Shown: piece after piece, positions 43,295-52,120 of the stretch | How positions within the stretch are numbered: the first letter of the stretch is position 1 | Layout: the number at the start of each line of letters is the position of its first letter | NCBI RefSeq assembly: GCF_018613065.1 | Contig: NZ_JAGGQW010000031.1 | Coordinates: 62,001-126,000, forward strand | DNA length: 64,000 bases | Reading direction: 5' to 3' | DNA from: Bacillus sp. ISL-7 | Lineage (GTDB): Bacteria > Bacillota > Bacilli > Bacillales_B > DSM-18226 | The notes under the pieces: generated by a model | The model's database searches: none | What the model saw: the letters and a program-made list of their open reading frames with translations, nothing else | Told to the model about the DNA's origin: nothing | Position numbers and translations under genes: made by a program

Positions 43295-43753
43295 TTATCT
43301 TTCATGTCTGTTAATTAATTTTATAAGGATACGGATAAACATCATTAGAAAAAAGGTACTGATAAACGTGTGTTTCCATGTCCAAGTATGATATTCAATT
43401 AAATCAGTATATCTTTCCAAAAGAACCTCAATGCTCGTTAAAACAGAAGTATACAATGCACATTTCAGAATAATGCTAGGATATCTTGAATAATAAGTTG
43501 CTTGATAAAAGTAAATACAGACAACTGGAAATAAAAGATTTTCATAAAGAATGCTAGAACTGAAATAGTTACTTAAAAAGCTTATTGGATATTCAATCAT
43601 TTTTCTTTCAACAACAAGAACACCAAGAAATGTTGAGAAAAAAGAGGTCAATAAGAAAATTAAAATCAAATCTTTAATTGGTGGTTTTCTTAAACTATAA
43701 AAGAATAAGGCGATTCCTATTATAAGTAGTGACCATAAAATGATTCTTTCCAT
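43295..43753 (-). CDS. CBO0543-family membrane protein
   Basis: Membrane protein of 152 residues with about five hydrophobic helices. I recognise the CBO0543 family pattern, seen near the C-terminus in ERYTDLIEYHTWTWKHTFIS. Such proteins are common as single genes in sporulating Bacilli; their function is unknown. GAAGGA lies upstream of the ATG. It is isolated, with long gaps on both sides. Confidence 0.7.
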   Translation of the reverse strand: MERIILWSLLIIGIALFFYSLRKPPIKDLILIFLLTSFFSTFLGVLVVERKMIEYPISFLSNYFSSSILYENLLFPVVCIYFYQATYYSRYPSIILKCALYTSVLTSIEVLLERYTDLIEYHTWTWKHTFISTFFLMMFIRILIKLINRHER

Positions 43754-44146
43754 GGATAATCAGTCCTTCAAAAATCGATAACTTTCTCATCAGTCATTAT
43801 AACCAAAATAAAAATTAAATCTTTATCATTTAGAAATTTCTCATTTTTAAATTAATCTTCAAGAATCTGGCCCGATTGCAGAACAAAAAAATCCTGCATA
43901 TCAATACAGGATTTTTGATCAAACCTTTGTAAATTATCAAACTTTATTCTAAACAGTGTGACTTTTTTATAAACATCGTGACTTTATTTCAAAGACACAA
44001 CTGTCGTAGGCAGCTAAGAAACAAAGTAAATTAGGAGGCAGCTTTTTAAGAGATTTTTCTATGAACTGTATCGGTAAAGAAATAATGTATCGAACCTAAC
44101 AAAATGTTTATGTTATTTCCCACTTTTATTAAAATCTTCTCATCTT
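43754..44146. other. Intergenic region with one terminator
   Basis: About 390 bases. The only clear signal is a terminator at 43887-43918; the rest shows no gene, though short direct repeats (GTGACTTT twice, GGCAGCT twice) occur at 43959-44043. Confidence 0.5.
43887..43918. terminator. Terminator, probably of the 4Fe-4S gene
   Basis: AAAAATCCTG / CAGGATTTTT around a ten-base loop. It lies about 230 bases after the leftward 4Fe-4S/SCP2 gene. Confidence 0.7.
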
Positions 44147-45490
44147 TTATGACGGAAAGCACTTGCTGAAAGCCTTGAACAGCTTTAACTGGCCTTTTGT
44201 GCGAATTTTACCAGACATGATGGCTGATAATATCCCTGTTTCTTTGGCTAACAGCCGAATCCATGTTTGACTGTCTGCAATAAGTTGGAAATCTGCATCC
44301 CCGATATGTCCCTTTTCCACAGTAAGGGTCTTGTTCTTAATGCTAACCGTTGCTTGAGCATTTTCTTCTCCAGTAAATGTAAAATGATAGGTAGCAGCTA
44401 AATCTTTTGCTTGATTTCTTTGAAACATATGAGGAAGCACTTGCAAAAACGCCCGGATTGATTTCGATCGTAAGCCGTTGCTTACCGGCCGAACTTGTTT
44501 ATGGGGAAAACGCTTTTTGACATGATCCTCAGCGTCGGAATTCGGCACAACATACACCATTTCGCTTTTATCCTGTAATGGTTTGACAACGTCCTTCAAA
44601 AATTTCTTACGATCGTCAAGAAACTCACCAATTACATCTTCTCCAGCAGGACAAACGGACAAACAGTAGGCCGCTTTATAGCTAGCCCCAAAAGAAAGGC
44701 TCTGCCACATAGATGCTGTTTCTCCATCATTTACTTTGTCCCTGTATGCTTTAGAATTTTTGCTGTCGGTAATCTTCTCCACCCAATCGGTGAAGCCGCC
44801 GGAAAATTCTCTATAGTTGTGCGTATAACAGGCGGAGAAATTAAAATGACCATCAGCGCCAATGGCTCCTACCGGGCAGGCAGCTACGCACAATTTGCAC
44901 TCCAAACACGGATTATAATCAATGGGCTGACTTTCCGAAGTCATATCTGCATTTGTAAGGATCGTACCTAACAAAATAAAGTTGCCGAACTTGGGATGAA
45001 TGACATTTCTATGGATGCCGATTTGCCCGAGTCCAGCCGCAACCGCAATTGGTTTATGCGAGATGACCCATGCTTTTCCGGTACTTTCCTGCTCCATCGG
45101 GAATCCTGCTGGCGGATTCAATGCTTTGATGCCTTGCTCTTCAAGCTCTTTCACGATTTCATGTCCGATATGCGTTACGTTATCGACAACATGATGAAAT
45201 TCCGTATTTGCAATGGATCGAGCTGTCGAACGCAAGGGCTCGCGGTTCATTTTACAGACGAAACTAATAAGCGTCCTAGCTTCAGGAAACAGATTTAAAA
45301 TTTCTTTTCGTTGGTCCTCAAGTTCGTTTCGGTCAATAGAGACGAATCCAACATCGTCGGCTCCTGCATGTAGACATAAATTCCGCAACCATTGTGTATC
45401 TATGCGCCCACCTTCAGTTCCCTGCATAATTTCCTTTTTCTTGTAATATTGTTTTACGGTAGGATGATCATTTATTGTCACCTTTTTCAT
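44147..45490 (-). CDS. Epoxyqueuosine-reductase-like 4Fe-4S protein with C-terminal SCP2 domain
   Basis: Protein of about 447 residues. The middle has a ferredoxin-type cluster site CLECKLCVAACPVGAI and further Cys in CYTHNY and CLSVCPAGED, as in QueG-like reductases. The last 100 residues form an SCP2-like lipid-binding domain (FTFTGEENAQATVSIKNKTL, then SAIMSGKIRTKGQLKLF). QueG itself lacks SCP2, so this is probably not the queuosine enzyme. The ATG at 45490 follows AAGGAG nine bases upstream. It is downstream of a TetR gene with shared operators. A redox step on a hydrophobic compound is the plausible role. Confidence 0.75.
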   Translation of the reverse strand: MKKVTINDHPTVKQYYKKKEIMQGTEGGRIDTQWLRNLCLHAGADDVGFVSIDRNELEDQRKEILNLFPEARTLISFVCKMNREPLRSTARSIANTEFHHVVDNVTHIGHEIVKELEEQGIKALNPPAGFPMEQESTGKAWVISHKPIAVAAGLGQIGIHRNVIHPKFGNFILLGTILTNADMTSESQPIDYNPCLECKLCVAACPVGAIGADGHFNFSACYTHNYREFSGGFTDWVEKITDSKNSKAYRDKVNDGETASMWQSLSFGASYKAAYCLSVCPAGEDVIGEFLDDRKKFLKDVVKPLQDKSEMVYVVPNSDAEDHVKKRFPHKQVRPVSNGLRSKSIRAFLQVLPHMFQRNQAKDLAATYHFTFTGEENAQATVSIKNKTLTVEKGHIGDADFQLIADSQTWIRLLAKETGILSAIMSGKIRTKGQLKLFKAFSKCFPS

Positions 45491-45561
45491 GGCACTCAAC
45501 TCCTTAGTCGTTCAATTTAAGGCCCATCCGTTAGTACTACCCTGTTTGATGGCCTGCCCAC

Positions 45562-45786
45562 TCATTCGAAGTCGTGCATTTCATACAGACTTCGTAAAAT
45601 TGATTTTTGTTCTAGCGTTGTGAATGTCTCCCCTTCGCTGAGGGTAGATGCGTAGGCTGTTCTCATCGCTGTATCAGTAGCATCGCAATGTACGCCGTCG
45701 TGAAGCTTTCTTACCAAGGCTCACGGAACTTGTAAGGAAAGCTTATCGGCACGGTCAAGACTTAAAGTTTCTTTCTTCTTGCTCAT
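45562..45786 (-). pseudogene. Possible decayed small gene with one in-frame TGA
   Basis: A 75-codon frame that reads like protein (starts MSKKKETLSLDRADKLSLQVP, ends ILRSLYEMHDFE) apart from a single TGA at codon 22. No family is recognised and the ribosome site is weak. It occupies the leader between the TetR-controlled promoter and the 4Fe-4S gene. It could be a broken gene or chance reading of an untranslated leader. Confidence 0.3.
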
Positions 45787-45869
45787 CGATGATCAGACGA
45801 CATCCACTATGACAGCATCCTTGTCAGATTTCGTAGTATCGTCCCCTTCTAAGTATTATAGATAGTTAC

Positions 45870-45887
45870 AGAGACCGATCGGTCTCT
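45870..45887. promoter_or_regulatory. TetR-type operator, perfect 18-bp palindrome
   Basis: AGAGACCGATCGGTCTCT, fully symmetric. A -10-like TATAAT for the leftward 4Fe-4S unit lies about ten bases further on (45860-45855), so the operator covers the -35 region. The core GACC-N4-GGTC recurs upstream of the tetR gene. Confidence 0.75.
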
Positions 45888-45898
45888 TTTAGAGTGAA

Positions 45899-45930
45899 AA
45901 AAAAGCCATCACCTGCTTCTTTTTTAGGAC
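45899..45930 (-). terminator. Terminator after tetR
   Basis: AAAAAAGC / GCTTCTTTTTT on either side of ATCACCT, a few bases after the tetR stop. Confidence 0.5.
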
Positions 45931-45932
45931 TG

Positions 45933-46529
45933 CTAGGCACAGTTCTGAGCAAGAAACGATCTAAGATGATGCACAGCTCTTTTCATGTACTCTTGGTTCT
46001 TGTAAAGTTTGCTAAGTGCTAGCGCCCCCTCCAGCGTGGAGATAAACACGGTCGCCACAAACTCGGGATCCACTCCTGGTTTAACCTCACCCTTCTTTAT
46101 GCCTTCCTGAACAAGATTACGAACCATTCCGAGCAAGCCATCCATTGCTTCACGGACTTTATCTTTAAGCAATGGGTCTGCGTCATCTGCCTCAATGGCA
46201 GCATTCATAATCGGGCAACCTCCCGGGAACAATTCTCTTTCAGCAATCCCCTCGAATACGGAAACAATGGAAAGAAGACGTTCCATGCATCCTTGTTTGC
46301 CTGCCATTGCTTCAGAGAAAAAATGACTCATCGTGTCAATGGAAAAGGAAAAAGCGCTCAACATTATTTCCTCTTTATTTTCGAAATGGTTATAAATCCC
46401 TCCTTTTCGAAGACCAGTCTCGTGCATGATGTCGGAAATAGAAGATGCCCTATATCCTTGGCTATTAAAAAGTTTCGATGCTTTTTCTAAGATCAGGGCT
46501 TTAGTCTGTTCTCCCTTGCGATTAACCAT
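45933..46529 (-). CDS. TetR/AcrR-family transcriptional regulator
   Basis: Repressor of 198 residues. The N-terminal helix-turn-helix (KASKLFNSQGYRASSISDIMHETGLRKGGIYNHF at about 16-49) is followed by a ligand-binding domain with GGCPIMNAAIEADD, typical of the YxaF/LmrA-like branch. CGGAGG precedes the ATG. It lies upstream of and in the same direction as the 4Fe-4S/SCP2 gene, and both promoters carry the same GACC-N4-GGTC palindrome. So it likely represses itself and that gene until a small ligand binds. Confidence 0.88.
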   Translation of the reverse strand: MVNRKGEQTKALILEKASKLFNSQGYRASSISDIMHETGLRKGGIYNHFENKEEIMLSAFSFSIDTMSHFFSEAMAGKQGCMERLLSIVSVFEGIAERELFPGGCPIMNAAIEADDADPLLKDKVREAMDGLLGMVRNLVQEGIKKGEVKPGVDPEFVATVFISTLEGALALSKLYKNQEYMKRAVHHLRSFLAQNCA

Positions 46530-46571
46530 GAATCTATTTGCCTCCGTTTGAAAAAGATTTACGAAATTTGT

Positions 46572-46587
46572 AAGACCATTCGGTCTT
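46572..46587. promoter_or_regulatory. TetR-type operator upstream of tetR
   Basis: AAGACCATTCGGTCTT, a near-perfect palindrome sharing GACC-N4-GGTC with 45870-45887. It lies about 45 bases before the tetR start, fitting autorepression. Confidence 0.65.
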
Positions 46588-46809
46588 TTTTATTGTACGA
46601 TTAGGTAGTATCTTTGTAAAGTGCAAAAAATAATAGGCATATAAAAAGGCAGTAAGTTCTTTTATTGCTACAACAAAACTGATTGTTTTAGAAAGACTCA
46701 TTTTAAAGATGCAAGTAGCTTTAGCTACACCAGCTTCTTTCGCAACACTATTAAAGTTAACAGTCTTAGAACTCGGAAAATGAAATATAAATTAGAAACT
46801 ACAGAAAAT
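46588..46809. other. Intergenic region, nothing supported
   Basis: AT-rich spacer of about 220 bases between the tetR operator and the tRNA terminator; no gene or clear signal seen. Confidence 0.5.
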
Positions 46810-46848
46810 GAAAAAAGTCCTAACACCATATAGATGTTAGGATTTTTT
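46810..46848 (-). terminator. Terminator of tRNA-Val
   Basis: Minus strand AAAAAATCCTAACA pairs with TGTTAGGACTTTTTT around CTATATGG, three bases after the tRNA. Confidence 0.85.
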
Positions 46849-46850
46849 GA

Positions 46851-46922
46851 TGACCTGTGAGGGATTCGAACCCACGACCCCTTCCCTGTCAAGGAAGTGC
46901 TCTCCCACTGAGCTAACAAGTC
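46851..46922 (-). tRNA. tRNA-Val (anticodon GAC)
   Basis: Folds as a full cloverleaf of 72 bases: acceptor GACTTGT/ACAGGTC with discriminator A, D-arm GCTC...GAGC, anticodon arm CTTCC-TTGACAG-GGAAG giving GAC, and T-arm with TTCGAAT. The CCA tail is not encoded (TCA follows the discriminator). It stands alone with its own terminator. Confidence 0.93.
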
Positions 46923-47022
46923 ATATTTAATTAAACTACATTTCTAATTATATAAATTTTTTCGGTAATGTCAATAGTTTAATTAAATTCAATGAATTAC
47001 ATTTCTCTTATAACCCTAAAAA

Positions 47023-47064
47023 AGAACATTCGTTCCATTCACTTTGAATAAAGAACAAATGTTT
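47023..47064. promoter_or_regulatory. Two LexA (SOS)-like boxes over a promoter
   Basis: AGAACATTCGTTCC (47023-47036) matches GAAC-N4-GTTC exactly; AGAACAAATGTTTG (47052-47065) matches with one change. The second falls in the spacer of a promoter TTGAAT-N18-TATAAT (47044-47073) for the gene at 47106. Confidence 0.5.
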
Positions 47065-47105
47065 GGGTATAATAATAACATATGTTAAAGAAAGGGGCGA
47101 TTCAC

Positions 47106-47330
47106 ATGGATGGGCTTTTCATCCGTTCAATCGAGGAAAATATTCCATTAGAAATGATTTATTTAGCCGACAACCAAGAACTTTCACAACGGAAGTTGAT
47201 TGTGAAGGAAGTTCACGACGAATACATTCGTGCGTATTGTTTGCTGCGCAAACAAATGCGCACCTTTAAACGGGAAAATATATTATCGATTATGCCTGAT
47301 TCTCGCACCAAACAACGCTACCTTCACTAA
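47106..47330 (+). CDS. Small WYL-like protein
   Basis: Protein of 74 residues resembling an isolated WYL-type beta-barrel (IPLEMIYLADNQELSQRKLIVKEV, then YCLLRKQMRTFKRENILSI). The ATG at 47106 follows AAAGGGG; the upstream in-frame ATG at 47082 lacks a site. WYL domains bind nucleic acids or ligands and often report on DNA damage. LexA-like boxes lie over its promoter. I do not recognise a named gene. Confidence 0.6.
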   Translation: MDGLFIRSIEENIPLEMIYLADNQELSQRKLIVKEVHDEYIRAYCLLRKQMRTFKRENILSIMPDSRTKQRYLH

Positions 47331-47444
47331 TCCTTCTCTTACCTACATTCACATATCATTCTTCCCAACTATCTTTAAAAGCATTTCCACTTTAGTTTTG
47401 TTATAATGCAGTGGTAAAGATCGAATTATTGGGGGAATCATTGC

Positions 47445-48167
47445 ATGGAATTTCCAAAAGGCACAATGAAAGAACTTACCTTTCACAGCAGGGAGCTTGG
47501 AGAAGATTTACAGCTTCTCGTTTATCTCCCTGCAAATTTCTCACCGTTATATAAGTATTCGTTGCTGATTGCCCAGGATGGCAGGGATTATTTTCAACTT
47601 GGCAGAATTCGCCGATTAACAGACGAGTATCTTTTTGAAAAGGAAATTGAAAATTTAATTATTATTGGGGTACCCTATAGGAATGTAGAGGACCGCCGCA
47701 GGAAATACCATCCTGAAGGCGAACAGAATCAGCAATACATTCGCTTTCTTGCCCATGAATTAGTTCCGTCTTTAGATCAAGAGCTTCCAACTTATCAAAT
47801 GGGCTTGACCAGAGCGCTTATAGGAGATTCTCTGGGCGCAACTGTTTCGTTAATGGCTGCCCTTCAATATCCTCATACATTTGGAAAAGTCCTTCTACAA
47901 TCTCCATATGTGGATGAAAATGTATTGAATTCGGTCCAGAACTTCTCGGATGGACAGCTTTTACAACTCTATCACGTAATAGGTAATCAAGAAACTGAAG
48001 TTCAGACTACGAATGGCAAAATTGAAGATTTCCTGACCCCTAACCGGAAGCTTTCAAAAATAATTTCAGAAAAACCTATTACATATTTTTATGAAGAATT
48101 TAACGGGAATCATACTTGGACCTACTGGCAGCCAGATTTAAGACGGGCTCTTAAAATGCTATTTTAA
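47445..48167 (+). CDS. yjcH: YjcH-like esterase-fold hydrolase
   Basis: Alpha/beta-hydrolase of 240 residues like esterase D/enterochelin esterases. The nucleophile Ser is in GDSLGATVSL near residue 127 and the His in FNGNHTWTYW near the end. The order yjcH-yjcG-yjcF and the flanking genes match B. subtilis, supporting the name. The substrate is unknown. The ATG follows GGGGG. Confidence 0.8.
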   Translation: MEFPKGTMKELTFHSRELGEDLQLLVYLPANFSPLYKYSLLIAQDGRDYFQLGRIRRLTDEYLFEKEIENLIIIGVPYRNVEDRRRKYHPEGEQNQQYIRFLAHELVPSLDQELPTYQMGLTRALIGDSLGATVSLMAALQYPHTFGKVLLQSPYVDENVLNSVQNFSDGQLLQLYHVIGNQETEVQTTNGKIEDFLTPNRKLSKIISEKPITYFYEEFNGNHTWTYWQPDLRRALKMLF

Positions 48168-48290
48168 TCTTATTAGAATATACATCAAGATAAGTCGTTT
48201 AATATTTTTTGAAAATTTGCTATAATATCAGGAAGGTTAATTTTTTGTTTTTGTTAAAAAAGGTCAGTTCATCAAAACGGAGGTATACGT

Positions 48291-48803
48291 ATGAAATTTG
48301 GAGTTGTTATTTTTCCATCAAAAAAACTACAGGACTTAGCTAATTCCTATCGAAAACGTTATGACCCGCATTATGCTTTAATTACACCTCACCTAACATT
48401 GAAAACTGGATTTGAAGCGTCTGAAGAAGAAGCAAAGGAATACGCTGAAAAGTTACGGAGAGTAGCTGCTAGCCATAAGGCATTTACATTAAAGACTTCA
48501 AAAATCAGCTCTTTTCAGCCTGTAAATAATGTTATTTATTTCAAAGTAGACAAGACAGATGAACTTTCCGCCTTGCATAATGAGGTCAATCAAGAGTTTA
48601 CGGAGCAAAACTTAGAATATGCATTTGTTCCGCATATCACGATTGGTCAAGAGCTATCTAATGATGAGCATTCTGATGTTCTTGGATCACTGCGTATGAC
48701 TAAGATTAATCATGAAGAAACGGTTGACCGTTTCCATCTACTTTATCAATTAGAAAATGGTTCCTGGACCGTTTATGAAACATTTCGTCTTGGAAAGGAA
48801 TAG
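48291..48803 (+). CDS. yjcG: YjcG-like 2H phosphoesterase (2'-5' RNA ligase superfamily)
   Basis: Protein of 170 residues with two HxT motifs, H34-L-T36 and H115-I-T117, each in an HLTLKTG or HITIGQE context, the signature of 2H phosphoesterases. A good GGAGG lies upstream. The GNAT gene follows after five bases, so yjcG and yjcF are cotranscribed. Its biological substrate is unproven. Confidence 0.87.
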   Translation: MKFGVVIFPSKKLQDLANSYRKRYDPHYALITPHLTLKTGFEASEEEAKEYAEKLRRVAASHKAFTLKTSKISSFQPVNNVIYFKVDKTDELSALHNEVNQEFTEQNLEYAFVPHITIGQELSNDEHSDVLGSLRMTKINHEETVDRFHLLYQLENGSWTVYETFRLGKE

Positions 48804-48808
48804 TTTAA

Positions 48809-49231
48809 GTGAAAGTCAAGATTGTAGAAAATCAAAAAGAACATGAAGATGCCTATTCAGTTAGGAAAATCGTTTTCGTTGAGGAACAAAATGTCCCTCT
48901 CGAAGAGGAAATTGACGCCTACGAGGACGAGGCAAAGCACTTTGTCATGTACGATGAAGGATCTACAATAGGAGCCGGTCGATTTCGTTTCGTTGATGGC
49001 TATGGAAAAGTTGAACGAATTTGTGTATTGAACAAGGCAAGGAAAACTGGTGCAGGAAAAACGATTATGAATGCAATCGAGAACTATGCTCTTCAAAAAG
49101 ATATTCATAAATTAAAGCTAAATGCTCAAACACATGCCATTCCCTTTTATGCAGGACTTGGTTATGAGATTGTCTCAGAGGAATTTATGGATGCTGGAAT
49201 TCCTCATAAAACGATGGTAAAAGAAATATAA
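48809..49231 (+). CDS. yjcF: YjcF-like GNAT acetyltransferase
   Basis: GNAT protein of 140 residues with VFVEEQNVPLEEEIDAYED near 23-41 and the acetyl-CoA loop RKTGAGKTIMNAIENYA near 75. Start is GTG at 48809. It is coupled to yjcG and resembles ElaA/YjcF-type enzymes. Acceptor substrate unknown. Confidence 0.85.
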   Translation: MKVKIVENQKEHEDAYSVRKIVFVEEQNVPLEEEIDAYEDEAKHFVMYDEGSTIGAGRFRFVDGYGKVERICVLNKARKTGAGKTIMNAIENYALQKDIHKLKLNAQTHAIPFYAGLGYEIVSEEFMDAGIPHKTMVKEI

Positions 49232-49238
49232 ATTAAGG

Positions 49239-49273
49239 AAGCACTTGGCGCTTTATGCGGCAAGTGCTTTTTG
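49239..49273 (+). terminator. Terminator after yjcF
   Basis: AAGCACTTG / CAAGTGCTTTTT with loop GCGCTTTATGCGG. Confidence 0.85.
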
Positions 49274-49368
49274 GTAATTCCAGCAATGTCGGTGAAACCC
49301 TTTTAGTTACCCTCAGGTTTTGATATGATAGAACATGTCTTGATTTTTTGATATAGAGGGTAAAAATT

Positions 49369-51669
49369 ATGAAAACAGCAATTTATCAAAATCAGAATAT
49401 TGTCCTTGAACAATTAAGCAGGGATCAATATCAAAAAATATTTCTCGCCGGAAAAAATGGTCAACTGAGCTGCCCTGTATGCAAAGGGAACGTTCGATTG
49501 TTTTTAGGAATTCAGAAGAACCCCCATTTTTTCCATACACATTCACCTGAAATACATTGCCCAGAACCCACTGTAATAATGGAAAAAGTAGATTCACAAC
49601 AATCTTCCGAAGTGAACGGATTTAACATCCCAAAGGGTAGAACCATTACACAGATCCCGCAAAGCGTGGATCTTTTCAAAAAGTCTATAAATATTGAATA
49701 TACGGTTGCGTTTAAACAAACAATTAGTGACAAGCATGAGGAGCGCTCACCGTATTTACAGCAACTTGCAGACAGTGGAGTTGTTCTTGATGGAAGTCAG
49801 GCTGCTGCTGTTATGGAGACAGAAGGCTCCTTATTAGTCCTTGCTGGTGCAGGGAGTGGCAAAACTCGAGTGTTAACAGCACGAACAGCGTTTATGCTAG
49901 ATGACAAACACATCGACCCTAGGACAATCATGCTCGTTACATTCACGTCAAAAGCTGCTGCTGAAATGAAGAACCGTCTGCTTTCCTATCCGCTAATGAA
50001 ACGAGATAAAATCAATCAGCTTGTTACCGGAACCTTTCACAGTATTTTTTATCGCATTCTAATGTTCCATGATTCAATTAATTGGTCTTCAAATAAGCTG
50101 CTAAAAAAAGAATGGCAGCGAGACAAAATCCTGAAGGAAGCTGGCAAAGAACTCGACTTGTCCGAAAAAGAATTTGCCTATGATTTAGCTCTTCAGCAAA
50201 TCGGATTATGGAAAAACTCTCTGCTGATGCCAGATGAAGTAAAGCCCACCACCGAATGGGAAGAAAAAGCAGTCTTTTTATATAAAAGATATGAAGACTA
50301 TAAGAGAAAAGAAGGTCTGTTTGATTTTGACGATATGCTAATAGGCTGCTATCAACTGTTTACCACCACCCCTTCCCTGCTTGAACAATATCAAAATCGG
50401 TTTCATTATTTTTTAATTGACGAGTTTCAGGATATTAATAAGGTCCAGTATGAGCTGATCAAACTTTTATCCAGAAAACATAAAAATGTTTGTGCCGTTG
50501 GCGACGATGATCAAGCGATCTATTCGTTTCGGGGTAGTGACCCAAGCTATTTGCTAGAATTTGAAAAAGATTTTCCCTATGCCAAAATGGTCACACTTGA
50601 TCAAAATTATCGATCGTCTCATGAAATTGTCTCGGCTGCTAATCAAATGATTGCAGCTAATAAAATGAGAAGAATAAAGAAAATGAAAGCACAGTTTTCA
50701 TCAGAAAAACTCCCACAGTTATTTTTCCCCTATGATGAAGAGGAAGAAGCAACAATGATTATTACCGATATACAGGAGAGGATTTCACTTGGTGCAAATC
50801 CTTCAGACTTTGCCATTCTTTATCGGACCAATGCAGGTTCTCGCGCGGTGTTTGAAAGACTGGCTGGCTCCAACCTTCCTTTTAAAATCGATTTGGATGC
50901 AGAGGCTTTTTACGAACGCTATATTGTGAGAAGCGCCCTTGCATTTCTAAAGGTGAGTTTAAATGAAGATGACACGCAAGCAATGTCAGACATTTTACCA
51001 TTATTATTTTTAAAGCAGGCAGTCCTAAAAGAATTAAAAGCACAAAGTATCCTAAAAGACTGCAGTCTTCTTGAGGCACTCGCACACTTAACGACAGCCC
51101 ATGCATTTCAGGAAAAGAAATTAAAAAAAGCTGTCACGATTATTCGAGGGTTAAAGCATTCTTCACCTCACACTGCGATTGAAAGGGTTGAGAAAGATAT
51201 CGGCTTTCTTGATTTTCTGAAAAAACGCGGAAATGAATCGAATAAACTTGAAAAAGGATCGGACGATCTTAAGGATTTAAAGGTAGCTGCAAAAAGTTTC
51301 GACAAAATTCAAGCATTTCTAGCTCATTCCGAGCATATGTCGGCGATGAACAAAGAAATCAAAAATTTGAGTAAACATTTTCATGAAGCAATCAACCTAA
51401 GTACAATCCACCGCTCAAAAGGCCTTGAATACAATACCGTATATATGATCGGCTCAGTCGATGGCAGCCTTCCGCATGATTTTGCCCTGGAAGCCTATCG
51501 AAATGGAGACTTTACTGCACTCGAAGAAGAAAGAAGACTATTTTACGTGGCGATGACCCGTGCAAAAGAGCAGCTGTTTATTTCTATTCCGCAAAATAGA
51601 CGAGGGAAAAAAGCAAATCGCTCAAGGTTCCTAGTTTCTCTTACTAAAAAGAAGAAGACCGATTCCTAA
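49369..51669 (+). CDS. yjcD: UvrD/PcrA-like DNA helicase (YjcD) with zinc-type N-terminus
   Basis: Superfamily 1A helicase of 766 residues. The N-terminal 65 residues hold a CoiA-like metal motif (CPVC at 35-38, HFFHTH near 53 and HC near 63). The helicase core then has Walker A LAGAGSGKTR at 158-167, FLIDEFQDINK near 345, GDDDQAIYSFRG near 380 and STIHRSKGLEY near 680. It matches B. subtilis YjcD by order and layout. It probably works in repair or replication-fork processing. It is monocistronic. Confidence 0.87.
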   Translation: MKTAIYQNQNIVLEQLSRDQYQKIFLAGKNGQLSCPVCKGNVRLFLGIQKNPHFFHTHSPEIHCPEPTVIMEKVDSQQSSEVNGFNIPKGRTITQIPQSVDLFKKSINIEYTVAFKQTISDKHEERSPYLQQLADSGVVLDGSQAAAVMETEGSLLVLAGAGSGKTRVLTARTAFMLDDKHIDPRTIMLVTFTSKAAAEMKNRLLSYPLMKRDKINQLVTGTFHSIFYRILMFHDSINWSSNKLLKKEWQRDKILKEAGKELDLSEKEFAYDLALQQIGLWKNSLLMPDEVKPTTEWEEKAVFLYKRYEDYKRKEGLFDFDDMLIGCYQLFTTTPSLLEQYQNRFHYFLIDEFQDINKVQYELIKLLSRKHKNVCAVGDDDQAIYSFRGSDPSYLLEFEKDFPYAKMVTLDQNYRSSHEIVSAANQMIAANKMRRIKKMKAQFSSEKLPQLFFPYDEEEEATMIITDIQERISLGANPSDFAILYRTNAGSRAVFERLAGSNLPFKIDLDAEAFYERYIVRSALAFLKVSLNEDDTQAMSDILPLLFLKQAVLKELKAQSILKDCSLLEALAHLTTAHAFQEKKLKKAVTIIRGLKHSSPHTAIERVEKDIGFLDFLKKRGNESNKLEKGSDDLKDLKVAAKSFDKIQAFLAHSEHMSAMNKEIKNLSKHFHEAINLSTIHRSKGLEYNTVYMIGSVDGSLPHDFALEAYRNGDFTALEEERRLFYVAMTRAKEQLFISIPQNRRGKKANRSRFLVSLTKKKKTDS

Positions 51670-51694
51670 AACTTAGGAAAGTGGTCTTCTTCTT
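51649..51694. terminator. Terminator overlapping the yjcD stop
   Basis: AAGAAGAAGACC / GGTCTTCTTCTT with an inner CCTAA/TTAGG. The left arm is the last codons of yjcD, and the hairpin serves the convergent spoVIF too. Confidence 0.8.
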
Positions 51695-51949
51695 TTACTT
51701 TTTATTGATCATATTCGAAATTGTATTAAGGTCAAGCTGCTTTCCATCGTTAATGATTGATTTTACAATTTGATCTTCCATTTCTTTATTTACCGGTTTA
51801 TTGGCAATTTGAGAAACCCGACGAATTACATTACGGACTGTTTTTTCATCTTTAAAATTCGCATTTTGTAATGAATTGGCTAAATCTAAGATATCTTTCA
51901 TATTAACGCCCGTTTTCTTTTCAATGTTTTTAAAAAATCCATTATCCAT
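51695..51949 (-). CDS. spoVIF: Stage VI sporulation protein F
   Basis: SpoVIF (YjcC) of 84 residues, starting MDNGFFKNIEKKTGVNMKD, a soluble helical protein that in B. subtilis helps assemble the spore coat under sigma-K and GerE. It is convergent with yjcD as in B. subtilis. No other domain visible. Confidence 0.88.
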   Translation of the reverse strand: MDNGFFKNIEKKTGVNMKDILDLANSLQNANFKDEKTVRNVIRRVSQIANKPVNKEMEDQIVKSIINDGKQLDLNTISNMINKK

Positions 51950-52060
51950 GGTAAAAGATCACGCTCCTTCATAAACTACTTTATTGTATGAAGGAAAGGG
52001 AAAATGGTGAATTAAATAGGAAAAGCGTACGAGCCCTTAAGCGCATACGCTAAACAAGTA

Positions 52061-52098
52061 AAGAAAGGGCTGGCCACTTTTTTTGGCCAACCCTTTCT
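52061..52098 (-). terminator. Terminator after the YjcZ-like gene
   Basis: AGAAAGGG.TGGCC / GGCCA.CCCTTTCT, with an internal loop and flanking T. Confidence 0.75.
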
Positions 52099-52120
52099 AT
52101 TAATACAAGCTTACTGTTTA

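Noticed and set aside
45720..45722. In-frame TGA at codon 22 read as selenocysteine
   Set aside because: No selenocysteine-insertion-like hairpin or selenoprotein family is evident; decay or a chance frame is simpler.
46725..46919. 64-residue frame on the minus strand
   Set aside because: It overlaps the tRNA-Val gene and its terminator; no ribosome site.
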